A program made the translations under genes and the position numbers. The notes beneath the pieces are model-generated. The model saw only the letters and a list, made by a program, of their open reading frames with translations. It searched no databases and was not told the DNA's origin. Shown one piece after another: positions 1 through 5,095 of a stretch of DNA of 5,095 nucleotides; position 1 is the first letter of the stretch; every line of letters starts with the position of its first letter. This stretch comes from CAJAUT01 sp043809365 (GTDB taxonomy: Bacteria; Patescibacteriota; Microgenomatia; UBA1400; UBA12108), in contig JAZDDW010000040.1 of assembly GCA_043809365.1 (NCBI GenBank), positions 1 to 5,095 of the forward strand, given 5' to 3'.

Positions 1-1418
1 GCTCCTACGCTAGAACCTCCATTGATGGAGTTAATGGCATCTTCGTAGTATTTGATGAGTTGATCATTGAGACCCTCGTCGTAGGTGCGACTGGCGAGAT
101 ACCAAGAAGAATACTTGGGTCCCTGGGAAACGTAGGCACCAGCCAAAGGATCGGAGGCCAGGGTACTACTCAGGCTGACAAGCGGATAGGGTTCGCCAAT
201 GGGGCGAATGGCGCTTGCGCCGGCATACATTTGTTGCAGGGCTGGCGATGAACCTAAATACTTGATAAATTCCCAGGCGGCTTCGGGATATTTACAAGTC
301 GCAGGAACTGCCTCTCCCCAGTAGCTAGCCCAGGCAACATCGGAAGTAGGCAAGATTGGAACAGGCGCAATACGAAAATTTAGTTCGGGATTGATGACTT
401 TGATTTCGGCGACTTGCCAGGCTGGAGCAAAAATCATAGCGACAGTACCTGTCGCAAAAGCGTAAACTGAACTGGGTTGAGAGGCATCCCACGACTTATC
501 TTTGAGAGAGATGGTGGTATAGAAAGTGAGGGCTTCTTGCACGGCAACCTCGCTGGGCCGCCCAGGATTGCCAGAGTTCTGCAAGATCAAGAGCCCGAGA
601 ATATCTGACCAATGGTCAATGTTGCCCGTGGTGCCCAGAGCAACACCCGCACGTTCGATAATGCCGGTTTCTGGGTTGGTACGGGTAAGATCAAAAGCAA
701 TTTTGCGCAGTGTATTCCAGTCAGAGGGTGGAGAGAGACCGGCTTCCTCAAACATGTCGACATTGTAGATTAGAGCCAAGCCATCAACTTCTAGGGGTAG
801 GCCATAGATTTTATTGCCCAGGACAAAATCTTTTTGCATGACGGGATAATAATCAGAGAGATCGCTGACTTTGAGAATAGTGTCGGGAGCGGGAGATAAA
901 TCTTTGCGTAGCATAGGGAGCCAAGTATTGTGAATGCGGATAATGTCGGGAGCACTGGATTGACCCGCGGCGGCTAACATGCGAGAGCGATAGTTCTTGG
1001 GACTCTGGAGCGTGTAGTTGATTTTGATGTTGGGATGACTCGCTTCGTACTCGGCAATCACGGATTGGACTACAGAAGTGGGTTCCCAAAGACCCCAATA
1101 GTTGAGGGTAATGGGGGCAGATTTTTTGAATAATTTGGGGAGAAGAGAGAAACCAAGCACCAAAAGGAGAATAATCGCGAGGATACCGATGGCGAGCGGG
1201 ATGAAGTTGCGAAACGGTCTAGAGCTGGGGGCTATGGGGGTGGGGGGGGGAGTAGGCCCCTCGGCTATGCTCGGGGTCTGCGCTACGCTACGAGGCGCGG
1301 AGTAGAGAGGCACCTGCGCTGAAGTTACGGCGCTTGAAGGGGGATTGTCGGACAGGTCGATGGCACCGGTGACTGGGGTAGCGTCGTAGTTTTTGGTGGG
1401 ATCAGGAAACTTGGACAT
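1..1418 (-). CDS. Membrane-anchored extracellular solute-binding protein (ABC transporter family 1), C-terminus cut by window edge
   Basis: The frame stays open for 472 codons from the ATG at 1418 to the left edge. An in-frame TGA at 1433-1431 lies upstream and this is the first ATG after it, so the start is well fixed. Residues 1-70 are a Pro/Ser/Thr-rich, probably disordered cytoplasmic tail. Residues about 73-94 (FIPLAIGILAIILLLVLGF) form one membrane helix. From about 102 the sequence reads as a family-1 binding protein: ITLNYWGLWEP, a helix ending in YEASHPNIKINY, APDIIRIHNTWLP (157-169), YGLPLEVDGLALIYNVDMFEEAGL (205-228), GTVAMIFAPAW (324-334), and EAAWEFIKYLGSS near 379-390. This family captures sugars, oligosaccharides or similar solutes outside the membrane for an ABC importer; the ligand cannot be read from sequence. 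There is no lipobox cysteine (the only Cys is residue 375), so the helix is the likely anchor. Family length suggests only some tens of residues are missing. Permease genes, if present, would lie beyond the left edge. The family call is firm; transport partners are inference. Confidence 0.9.
   Translation of the reverse strand, partial: MSKFPDPTKNYDATPVTGAIDLSDNPPSSAVTSAQVPLYSAPRSVAQTPSIAEGPTPPPTPIAPSSRPFRNFIPLAIGILAIILLLVLGFSLLPKLFKKSAPITLNYWGLWEPTSVVQSVIAEYEASHPNIKINYTLQSPKNYRSRMLAAAGQSSAPDIIRIHNTWLPMLRKDLSPAPDTILKVSDLSDYYPVMQKDFVLGNKIYGLPLEVDGLALIYNVDMFEEAGLSPPSDWNTLRKIAFDLTRTNPETGIIERAGVALGTTGNIDHWSDILGLLILQNSGNPGRPSEVAVQEALTFYTTISLKDKSWDASQPSSVYAFATGTVAMIFAPAWQVAEIKVINPELNFRIAPVPILPTSDVAWASYWGEAVPATCKYPEAAWEFIKYLGSSPALQQMYAGASAIRPIGEPYPLVSLSSTLASDPLAGAYVSQGPKYSSWYLASRTYDEGLNDQLIKYYEDAINSINGGSSVG
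1236..1250. repeat. G5-T-G9 homopolymer tract inside the solute-binding-protein gene
   Basis: The plus strand has five G (1236-1240), one T, then nine G (1242-1250). On the coding strand this encodes Pro57-Pro-Pro-Thr-Pro61 in the cytoplasmic tail, upstream of the membrane helix. A one-base slip would put the helix and binding domain out of frame. As written, the frame through the tract is intact. Confidence 0.7.
1249..1305. repeat. GC-rich segment flanked by a 7-bp direct repeat
   Basis: GGAGTAG occurs at 1249-1255 and again at 1299-1305, enclosing 43 bp of GC-rich sequence. Inside are inverted arms CCTCG (1259-1263) and CGAGG (1291-1295), GCGC at 1280-1283 and 1295-1298, and an imperfect direct repeat GCTATGCT/GCTACGCT (1264-1271, 1282-1289). 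It encodes residues 41-54 of the solute-binding protein's low-complexity tail. It could be a small inserted element with a target duplication or just biased low-complexity coding sequence. Confidence 0.4.
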
Positions 1419-1427
1419 GGTACCATG
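1416..1427. promoter_or_regulatory. 12-bp perfect palindrome joining two divergent start codons
   Basis: CATGGTACCATG is its own reverse complement. Its left CAT is the minus-strand start codon of the solute-binding protein and its right ATG is the first plus-strand start codon of vanW. Symmetry ends outside these 12 bases. A second short palindrome, TGATATCA (1426-1433), overlaps its right end. It could be an operator, or simply the product of two facing ATGs around a KpnI-like core; function is unknown. Confidence 0.4.
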
Positions 1428-1433
1428 ATATCA
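1425..1433 (-). promoter_or_regulatory. Candidate extended -10 promoter box for a leaderless solute-binding-protein mRNA
   Basis: Read on the minus strand, the sequence is TGATATCAT: an extended -10 TG, one base, then TATCAT, a 5-of-6 match to TATAAT. Six bases (GGTACC) follow and then the ATG at 1418. With standard sigma-70 spacing (-12 to -7), +1 falls on the A of that ATG. No convincing -35 box is seen; extended -10 promoters often lack one. The box lies inside the first codons of the divergent vanW gene. Predicted by pattern only. Confidence 0.5.
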
Positions 1434-3155
1434 GACATGAAGAAAATTGTTAGTTTTTTTGGGTTGGGGGTGTTATTGGGGTTGATCCTTCTGGTGGGGA
1501 TAGTCCGATTGGTGTGGCATAGCAAGTTTTACCCGGGAGTGACAATTGCAACAGTAGAGGTGGGAGGGCTCACGCGCGAGCAGGCAAAGGTCAAACTAGA
1601 AAACAAAATTGCGGATTATCAAATGAATCTGACATTTAATGAATCCGAGTGGAAGATCCCCAAAGAATTAATAGGTTTTGATTTGGATAGTTCTTTGAAT
1701 GAGGGTTACCGTTATGGGAGAAGGTTAATAATTGCGGACTATCTTCTCCTCCTGATTAACAAGCAAACAGATTACCCGCTCCAAGTACAACTGACGGAGG
1801 CGGCAAGGTGGGACGAGTGGATGGAGGAAATAGTACCAATGGTAGAGATAGCCCCGAATGAGCCGAGCGTAACACTAGAAAAAAATAAAATAGTAGTTGT
1901 TAACGGAAGTGACGGAGTGATTATCGACCGCGAGCTACTGAAGCAAAGAGTAGGAGCTACTGCGGCTAAACTTAAGACCGAGAAGGTGGAGATCCCGACA
2001 AAAAAGGTAGACAAACAATTAAATGGTGAACAGTTGCAACTACTTGCATCGCGAGGAAATAAATTATTAGAGAAAAATCTAATTCTAGTATTGGATGACG
2101 AACAAATTAAGCTGACAACTAAAGAATTAATTTCCTTGTTGTATACAGGGAAAGATGAAGAAATATTTGACTCTGGGCTGATTCTGCAATATGTGGGGGG
2201 GTTGGGAGAGAGTTTGGACAGACCACCCCAAGACGCGAAGTTTGAATTTAGCGAAGGGAAAGTAAAAGAGTTTGCCCCAGGTAAAGATGGGGTTAAAGTA
2301 GAGGCGGAACAAACTGCTCAAGTGATGAAGGTTGGGTTAATAAAACTGGTAACAGAAACAACAAAAACGGAGAATGTCCAGATTGCAGTCAAGCGAACGG
2401 CACCGCTTGTAACAACAGATAAAGTGAACGAGCTGGGGATAAAAGAGCGGATTGGGCGGGGAGAATCATACTACGCTCATTCGATTCCTAACCGTATTTA
2501 TAATGTGGGGCTCGCGGCAGGCAGAATCCAGAGCGCCTTGATACCCCCAGGCGAAGAGGTAAGTTTTAATAAACTCGTGGGAGAGGTATCGGGAGCTACG
2601 GGATACCGAAGCGCTTACATTATTTCTGGGGGCAGGACGGTACTGGGAGATGGGGGCGGACTTTGCCAGGTATCAACGACAATGTTTAGAGCGGCGATGG
2701 CGGCAGGCTTACCCATACTTGAGCGCTGGGCACATTCTTATCGCGTTTCCTACTACGAGCTAAACAGTAAGCCGGGGGTGGACGCCACGGTGATTGCACC
2801 CTCTAAAGACTTTCGTTTTAAGAACGATACACCAGGACACATCTTGATCCAGACGATCAATGATCCGAAAAAACTGTTTTTGGTGATAGAAATTTATGGT
2901 ACCAATGACGGGAGAGTAGCGACAATCTCGGAGCCTAAAGTCTGGGGTATTTCCCCTCCCCCACCCAATATTTATCAAGATGACCCAACACTACCTGCGG
3001 GGGTGATGAAACAAGTAGATTGGAGCGCGTGGGGAGCGAAGGCGAGTTTTGAGTATAAGGTAGTAAGGAACGGCGAGACTCTGCAAGAGAAAACGTTTAG
3101 TAGTGCGTATCGGCCGTGGGCGAATGTGTATTTGCGGGGGACTGGGGCACAGTAA
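1425..3155 (+). CDS. VanW-family protein with YoaR-like peptidoglycan-binding repeats and G5-like C-terminus
   Basis: A complete 576-residue protein. Residues about 8-30 form a signal-anchor helix (FFGLGVLLGLILLVGIV), so the rest should lie outside the membrane. Residues 35-150 start with FYPGVTIATVEVGGLTREQA, the usual opening of the putative peptidoglycan-binding domain found in YoaR-like proteins. A second such domain spans about 215-325 (KFEFSEGKVKEFAPGKDGVKV at 272-292). The VanW domain covers about 346-495: NRIYNVGLAAGRI, IPPGEEVSFNKLVG (373-386), GYRSAYIISGGRT, the hallmark GGGLCQVSTTMF (410-421), ERWAHSYRVSYY (433-444) and DATV (453-456). Residues about 500-572 resemble a G5 domain (PTLPAGVMKQVDWSAWG, then YKVVRNGETLQEKTF). 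The family was named from vancomycin-resistance clusters, but its biochemical role is not established; a wall-associated role is inferred. The start may instead be Met5 at 1437 (MKKIVSF), a more typical signal-anchor beginning; neither ATG has a clear Shine-Dalgarno. No terminator hairpin is visible after the TAA. Confidence 0.92.
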   Translation: MISDMKKIVSFFGLGVLLGLILLVGIVRLVWHSKFYPGVTIATVEVGGLTREQAKVKLENKIADYQMNLTFNESEWKIPKELIGFDLDSSLNEGYRYGRRLIIADYLLLLINKQTDYPLQVQLTEAARWDEWMEEIVPMVEIAPNEPSVTLEKNKIVVVNGSDGVIIDRELLKQRVGATAAKLKTEKVEIPTKKVDKQLNGEQLQLLASRGNKLLEKNLILVLDDEQIKLTTKELISLLYTGKDEEIFDSGLILQYVGGLGESLDRPPQDAKFEFSEGKVKEFAPGKDGVKVEAEQTAQVMKVGLIKLVTETTKTENVQIAVKRTAPLVTTDKVNELGIKERIGRGESYYAHSIPNRIYNVGLAAGRIQSALIPPGEEVSFNKLVGEVSGATGYRSAYIISGGRTVLGDGGGLCQVSTTMFRAAMAAGLPILERWAHSYRVSYYELNSKPGVDATVIAPSKDFRFKNDTPGHILIQTINDPKKLFLVIEIYGTNDGRVATISEPKVWGISPPPPNIYQDDPTLPAGVMKQVDWSAWGAKASFEYKVVRNGETLQEKTFSSAYRPWANVYLRGTGAQ

Positions 3156-3189
3156 TCACAAATCGTAAATTCTCCAATTCTCAAATAGG
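3154..3189 (+). repeat. Degenerate octamer repeat array, intergenic copy
   Basis: About four diverged units of an AT-rich octamer (consensus CAAATTCT) start within the vanW TAA stop codon and end five bases before the valS -10 box. Units read roughly ACAAATCG, TAAATTCT, CCAATTCT and CAAATAGG. The block matches positions 4437-4472 inside valS at 32 of 36 bases. It fills most of the 53-bp vanW-valS gap and occupies the place where a -35 or UP element would be. Confidence 0.7.
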
Positions 3190-3193
3190 TCTC

Positions 3194-3202
3194 TGGTAGA
3201 AT
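3194..3202 (+). promoter_or_regulatory. Candidate extended -10 promoter box for a leaderless valS mRNA
   Basis: The sequence TGGTAGAAT contains an extended -10 TG followed by TAGAAT, a 5-of-6 match to TATAAT. Exactly six bases (AAGATT) separate it from the ATG at 3209, so transcription would start at the A of the start codon. No Shine-Dalgarno and no recognisable -35 box is present; the region where a -35 would lie is occupied by the AT-rich octamer repeat. The same geometry is found ahead of the solute-binding-protein gene, which strengthens both calls. Confidence 0.55.
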
Positions 3203-3208
3203 AAGATT

Positions 3209-5095
3209 ATGGAAAAGGTATTTGAACATCAGAAGGTGGAAAAACAGATTTATGAGGAGTGGGAGACGAGCCGGGCGTTTACCCCCAAGGGGAATAAACC
3301 CTATACCATCCTGATGCCACCGCCCAACGCCAATGCGAGTCTACATGCTGGGCACGGGATGTACACGATCGACGATATCTTGATCCGCTACCGCCGGATG
3401 CAGGGCTACGCCGCAGAGTGGATCCCGGGACGAGATCACGCCGGATTTGAGACCCAGTTTGTGTACGAGAAACAACTAGCTAAGGAAGGTAAGTCACGCA
3501 CAGATTTTGACCGGAAAACACTCTATAACAATATTACCAAGTTTGTCGAGGAGAACTCGGGACTGATTTTCGAGCAGTTTCGCCGCCTGGGGTTTTCGGC
3601 GGATTGGGGTCGAAGTGTGTTTACGCTCGACCCACACGTTTTAAGGCGAGTGTTTGAGACTTTTAGCAAAATGGAATCGGAGGGGTTGGTTTACCGCAGC
3701 GAGTACATGGTCAATTACTGTACGCATTGTGGAACAAGTTTGGCGGAGCTCGAGGTCTTACACGAAGAGCGAGAGGATCCGCTTTACTACATTAAATATG
3801 GGCCATTTACCCTTGCGACGGTCAGACCTGAAACTAAGTTCGGGGATACGGCGGTCGCGGTGCACCCGACAGACAAAAGGTACAAAAAGTATGTGGGACA
3901 AGAAATTGAGGTTGAGGGGTTACTCGGCAAATTTAAGTTGAAAGTGATTGCGGACGAACATGTAGACCCAAAGTTTGGGACGGGAGTGGTCAAGGTCACA
4001 CCAGCCCATGACCCAGCAGACTTTGAGATGGGGAAAACGCATAACTTGGAGATGAAAAGGGTTATTGATTTGAATGGGAGACTAACCCGGATTGCGGGAC
4101 CATACACCGGAATGAAGGTAGCGGCAGCGAGGAAGAAAATAGCAGAGGATTTGGCAAGCTCCGGGTTAATTGAGGAAGTTGATGAGCACTATGTACATGC
4201 GGTAACGGTGTGTTACAAATGTAAGCGAGATCTTGAGCCAATGGTGATGCCCAACTGGTTTATTAAGGTGGAGACACTTAAGCCACCGGTCGTGGACGCA
4301 GTGAAAAAAGGGAAAACAAAAATATTCCCCAAGAAGTTTGAGAAACAAATCCTCGATTGGATGGCGATCATGCATGACTGGCCGATTTCTCGACAGGTAG
4401 TGTGGGGGATCAGAATTCCGGCGTGGTACTTAGTTAAATCACAAATCTCAAATTCTCAAATTCTCAAATTGGGAGAAAACAACAATATTCATGTGACGTT
4501 TTTGGATAAAGAGAGAAAGCCGGTGAGTGGGATGGTGGGAGAATTACTCAAGAGCTATAAATTGGAAGAAATTGAGATGGGATTGCAGACCCTGTCGGCA
4601 CCAAAAGAGGCGAAATATGTAGTTGCGGAAAAATGTCCTGGTGAGGGGTATCTACAAGAAACAGATACATTTGACACCTGGTTCTCCTCTGGTCAGTGGC
4701 CACTGGTGACTTTGAAAGACGATGAGTATGCCACGCGCTACCCTACCGATGTGATGGCGACAATGGTGGATATTCTCAGGATGTGGGTGTCGCGGATGAT
4801 GATGTTCGGGCTTTATATCCGAGGAGACGTGCCCTTTAAGAATGTGTACCTTTGGCCGGCAGTTGTGGACGGCAAGGGTCAGAAAATGAGCAAGAGTAAG
4901 GGCAATGTGATTAACCCCATTGATTTGGTCGACAAATATGGGGCGGATGCTTTCCGGATGTCGCTGCTATTTGGCAACGGCGAAGGAGGAAAAGTTCCCC
5001 TCTCGGAAGACAAGGTGAGGGCGATGCGCAACTTTGGGAACAAGATTTGGAATATGGCGAGGTTTTTTCTACTAATGGCAGAAAAAACCGAAATC
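3209..5095 (+). CDS. valS: Valyl-tRNA synthetase (ValRS), C-terminus cut by window edge
   Basis: Charges tRNA-Val with valine in the cytoplasm. The window holds 629 codons with no stop. Class I motifs are in order: PPPNANASLHAGHG (37-50) holds the HIGH-type site as HAGH, and GQKMSKSKGN (557-566) holds KMSKS. GRDHAGFETQ (74-83) is the ValRS-type GxDHAG segment. The editing (CP1) domain shows ATVRPETKFGDTAVAVHP (203-220) and KVTPAHDPADFEMGKTHNL (262-280), which identify ValRS rather than IleRS or LeuRS. Two CxxC pairs (C171/C174 and C335/C338) look like zinc-binding knuckles. SRQVVWGIRIPAWY (394-407) and DTFDTWFSSGQWP (486-498) flank the return to the catalytic core, and the anticodon-binding helical domain starts at about 600. 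Most bacterial ValRS are about 850-950 residues, so roughly a third is missing. The ATG lies 53 bp after vanW with no Shine-Dalgarno, but has a -10 box placed for leaderless transcription. Oddities are the divergent HIGH region and an octamer-repeat segment encoding residues 410-421. Confidence 0.96.
   Translation, partial: MEKVFEHQKVEKQIYEEWETSRAFTPKGNKPYTILMPPPNANASLHAGHGMYTIDDILIRYRRMQGYAAEWIPGRDHAGFETQFVYEKQLAKEGKSRTDFDRKTLYNNITKFVEENSGLIFEQFRRLGFSADWGRSVFTLDPHVLRRVFETFSKMESEGLVYRSEYMVNYCTHCGTSLAELEVLHEEREDPLYYIKYGPFTLATVRPETKFGDTAVAVHPTDKRYKKYVGQEIEVEGLLGKFKLKVIADEHVDPKFGTGVVKVTPAHDPADFEMGKTHNLEMKRVIDLNGRLTRIAGPYTGMKVAAARKKIAEDLASSGLIEEVDEHYVHAVTVCYKCKRDLEPMVMPNWFIKVETLKPPVVDAVKKGKTKIFPKKFEKQILDWMAIMHDWPISRQVVWGIRIPAWYLVKSQISNSQILKLGENNNIHVTFLDKERKPVSGMVGELLKSYKLEEIEMGLQTLSAPKEAKYVVAEKCPGEGYLQETDTFDTWFSSGQWPLVTLKDDEYATRYPTDVMATMVDILRMWVSRMMMFGLYIRGDVPFKNVYLWPAVVDGKGQKMSKSKGNVINPIDLVDKYGADAFRMSLLFGNGEGGKVPLSEDKVRAMRNFGNKIWNMARFFLLMAEKTEI
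4437..4472 (+). repeat. Octamer repeat array, in-frame copy inside valS
   Basis: Four near-regular units (CAAATCT, CAAATTCT, CAAATTCT, CAAATTGG) follow AATCA. This copy is cleaner than the one at 3154-3189 and matches it at 32 of 36 bases. It encodes ValRS residues 410-421 (KSQISNSQILKL) without breaking the frame. It lies just after the conserved RIPAWY block and stands out as AT-rich against the GC-richer flanking coding sequence. Confidence 0.75.

Noticed and set aside
853..1098. Minus-strand open frame of 81 codons
   Set aside because: It lies out of frame inside the solute-binding-protein gene, which has clear family motifs across the same stretch.
1236..1250. Frameshift in the solute-binding protein at the G9 tract
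   Set aside because: The frame from the ATG at 1418 through the tract leads directly into the membrane helix and family motifs, so the gene is intact here.
1325..1525. Minus-strand open frame of 66 codons spanning the divergent start region
   Set aside because: It overlaps the starts of both real genes in another frame, and its composition (Pro/Thr-rich, no motif) is that of a shadow frame.
3154..3189. CRISPR array or terminator in the vanW-valS gap
   Set aside because: The repeats are 8-bp units with no spacers, and no GC-rich hairpin with a T-run is present.
2975..3229. Minus-strand open frame of 84 codons across the vanW-valS junction
   Set aside because: Antisense to the vanW C-terminus and the valS start; it has no recognisable protein features.
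3654..3941. Plus-strand open frame of 95 codons
   Set aside because: Alternative frame within valS, rich in Arg/Ser with no motif.
3787..4107. Minus-strand open frame of 106 codons
   Set aside because: Antisense to the strongly conserved ValRS editing domain, so it is a by-product of that coding sequence.
3209..5095. Isoleucyl-tRNA synthetase as the identity of the right-hand gene
   Set aside because: The editing domain has the ValRS-type RPETxxGDTAVAVHP and TPAHDPxDFE motifs, and RIPAWY follows the valine pattern.

Overview
The window carries three protein genes, two of them cut by the window edges. No RNA genes, insertion sequences or CRISPR arrays are visible. From left to right: (1) on the minus strand, positions 1-1418, the N-terminal 472 codons of a membrane-anchored extracellular solute-binding protein of the ABC-transporter family-1 type; (2) on the plus strand, positions 1425-3155, a complete VanW/YoaR-type envelope protein; (3) on the plus strand, from 3209 to the right edge, the first 629 codons of valyl-tRNA synthetase. 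Genes 1 and 2 diverge, with only 6 bp between their start codons. Genes 2 and 3 run in the same direction, 53 bp apart.

The organism looks like a candidate-phyla-radiation (Patescibacteria) bacterium, perhaps Microgenomates. This is inference from several signs: a ValRS with divergent but intact class I motifs (HAGH for HIGH, GRDHAGFETQ instead of the usual GTDHAGIATQ), a solute-binding protein held by an N-terminal membrane helix rather than a lipobox, a VanW protein with a G5-like tail, very tight packing and no Shine-Dalgarno sequences. The standard genetic code fits: the genes contain no in-frame TGA and vanW ends in TAA.

Functionally, the two left genes act at the cell surface (solute capture; wall-associated VanW function, biochemically unknown) and valS is housekeeping. 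Nothing shows that they form one pathway.

The most notable signals are not genes. First, a degenerate array of an AT-rich octamer (consensus CAAATTCT) occurs twice. One copy lies in the vanW-valS gap and the other, matching at 32 of 36 bases, lies in frame inside valS. Second, the solute-binding gene and valS each have an extended -10 promoter box (TGnTAnnAT form) placed so that transcription would begin exactly at the A of the ATG, which predicts leaderless mRNAs. Third, the two divergent start codons form the ends of a perfect 12-bp palindrome. Fourth, the cytoplasmic tail of the solute-binding gene contains a G9 tract and a GC-rich segment flanked by a 7-bp direct repeat. The plus strand tends to be G-rich even where the gene lies on the minus strand.
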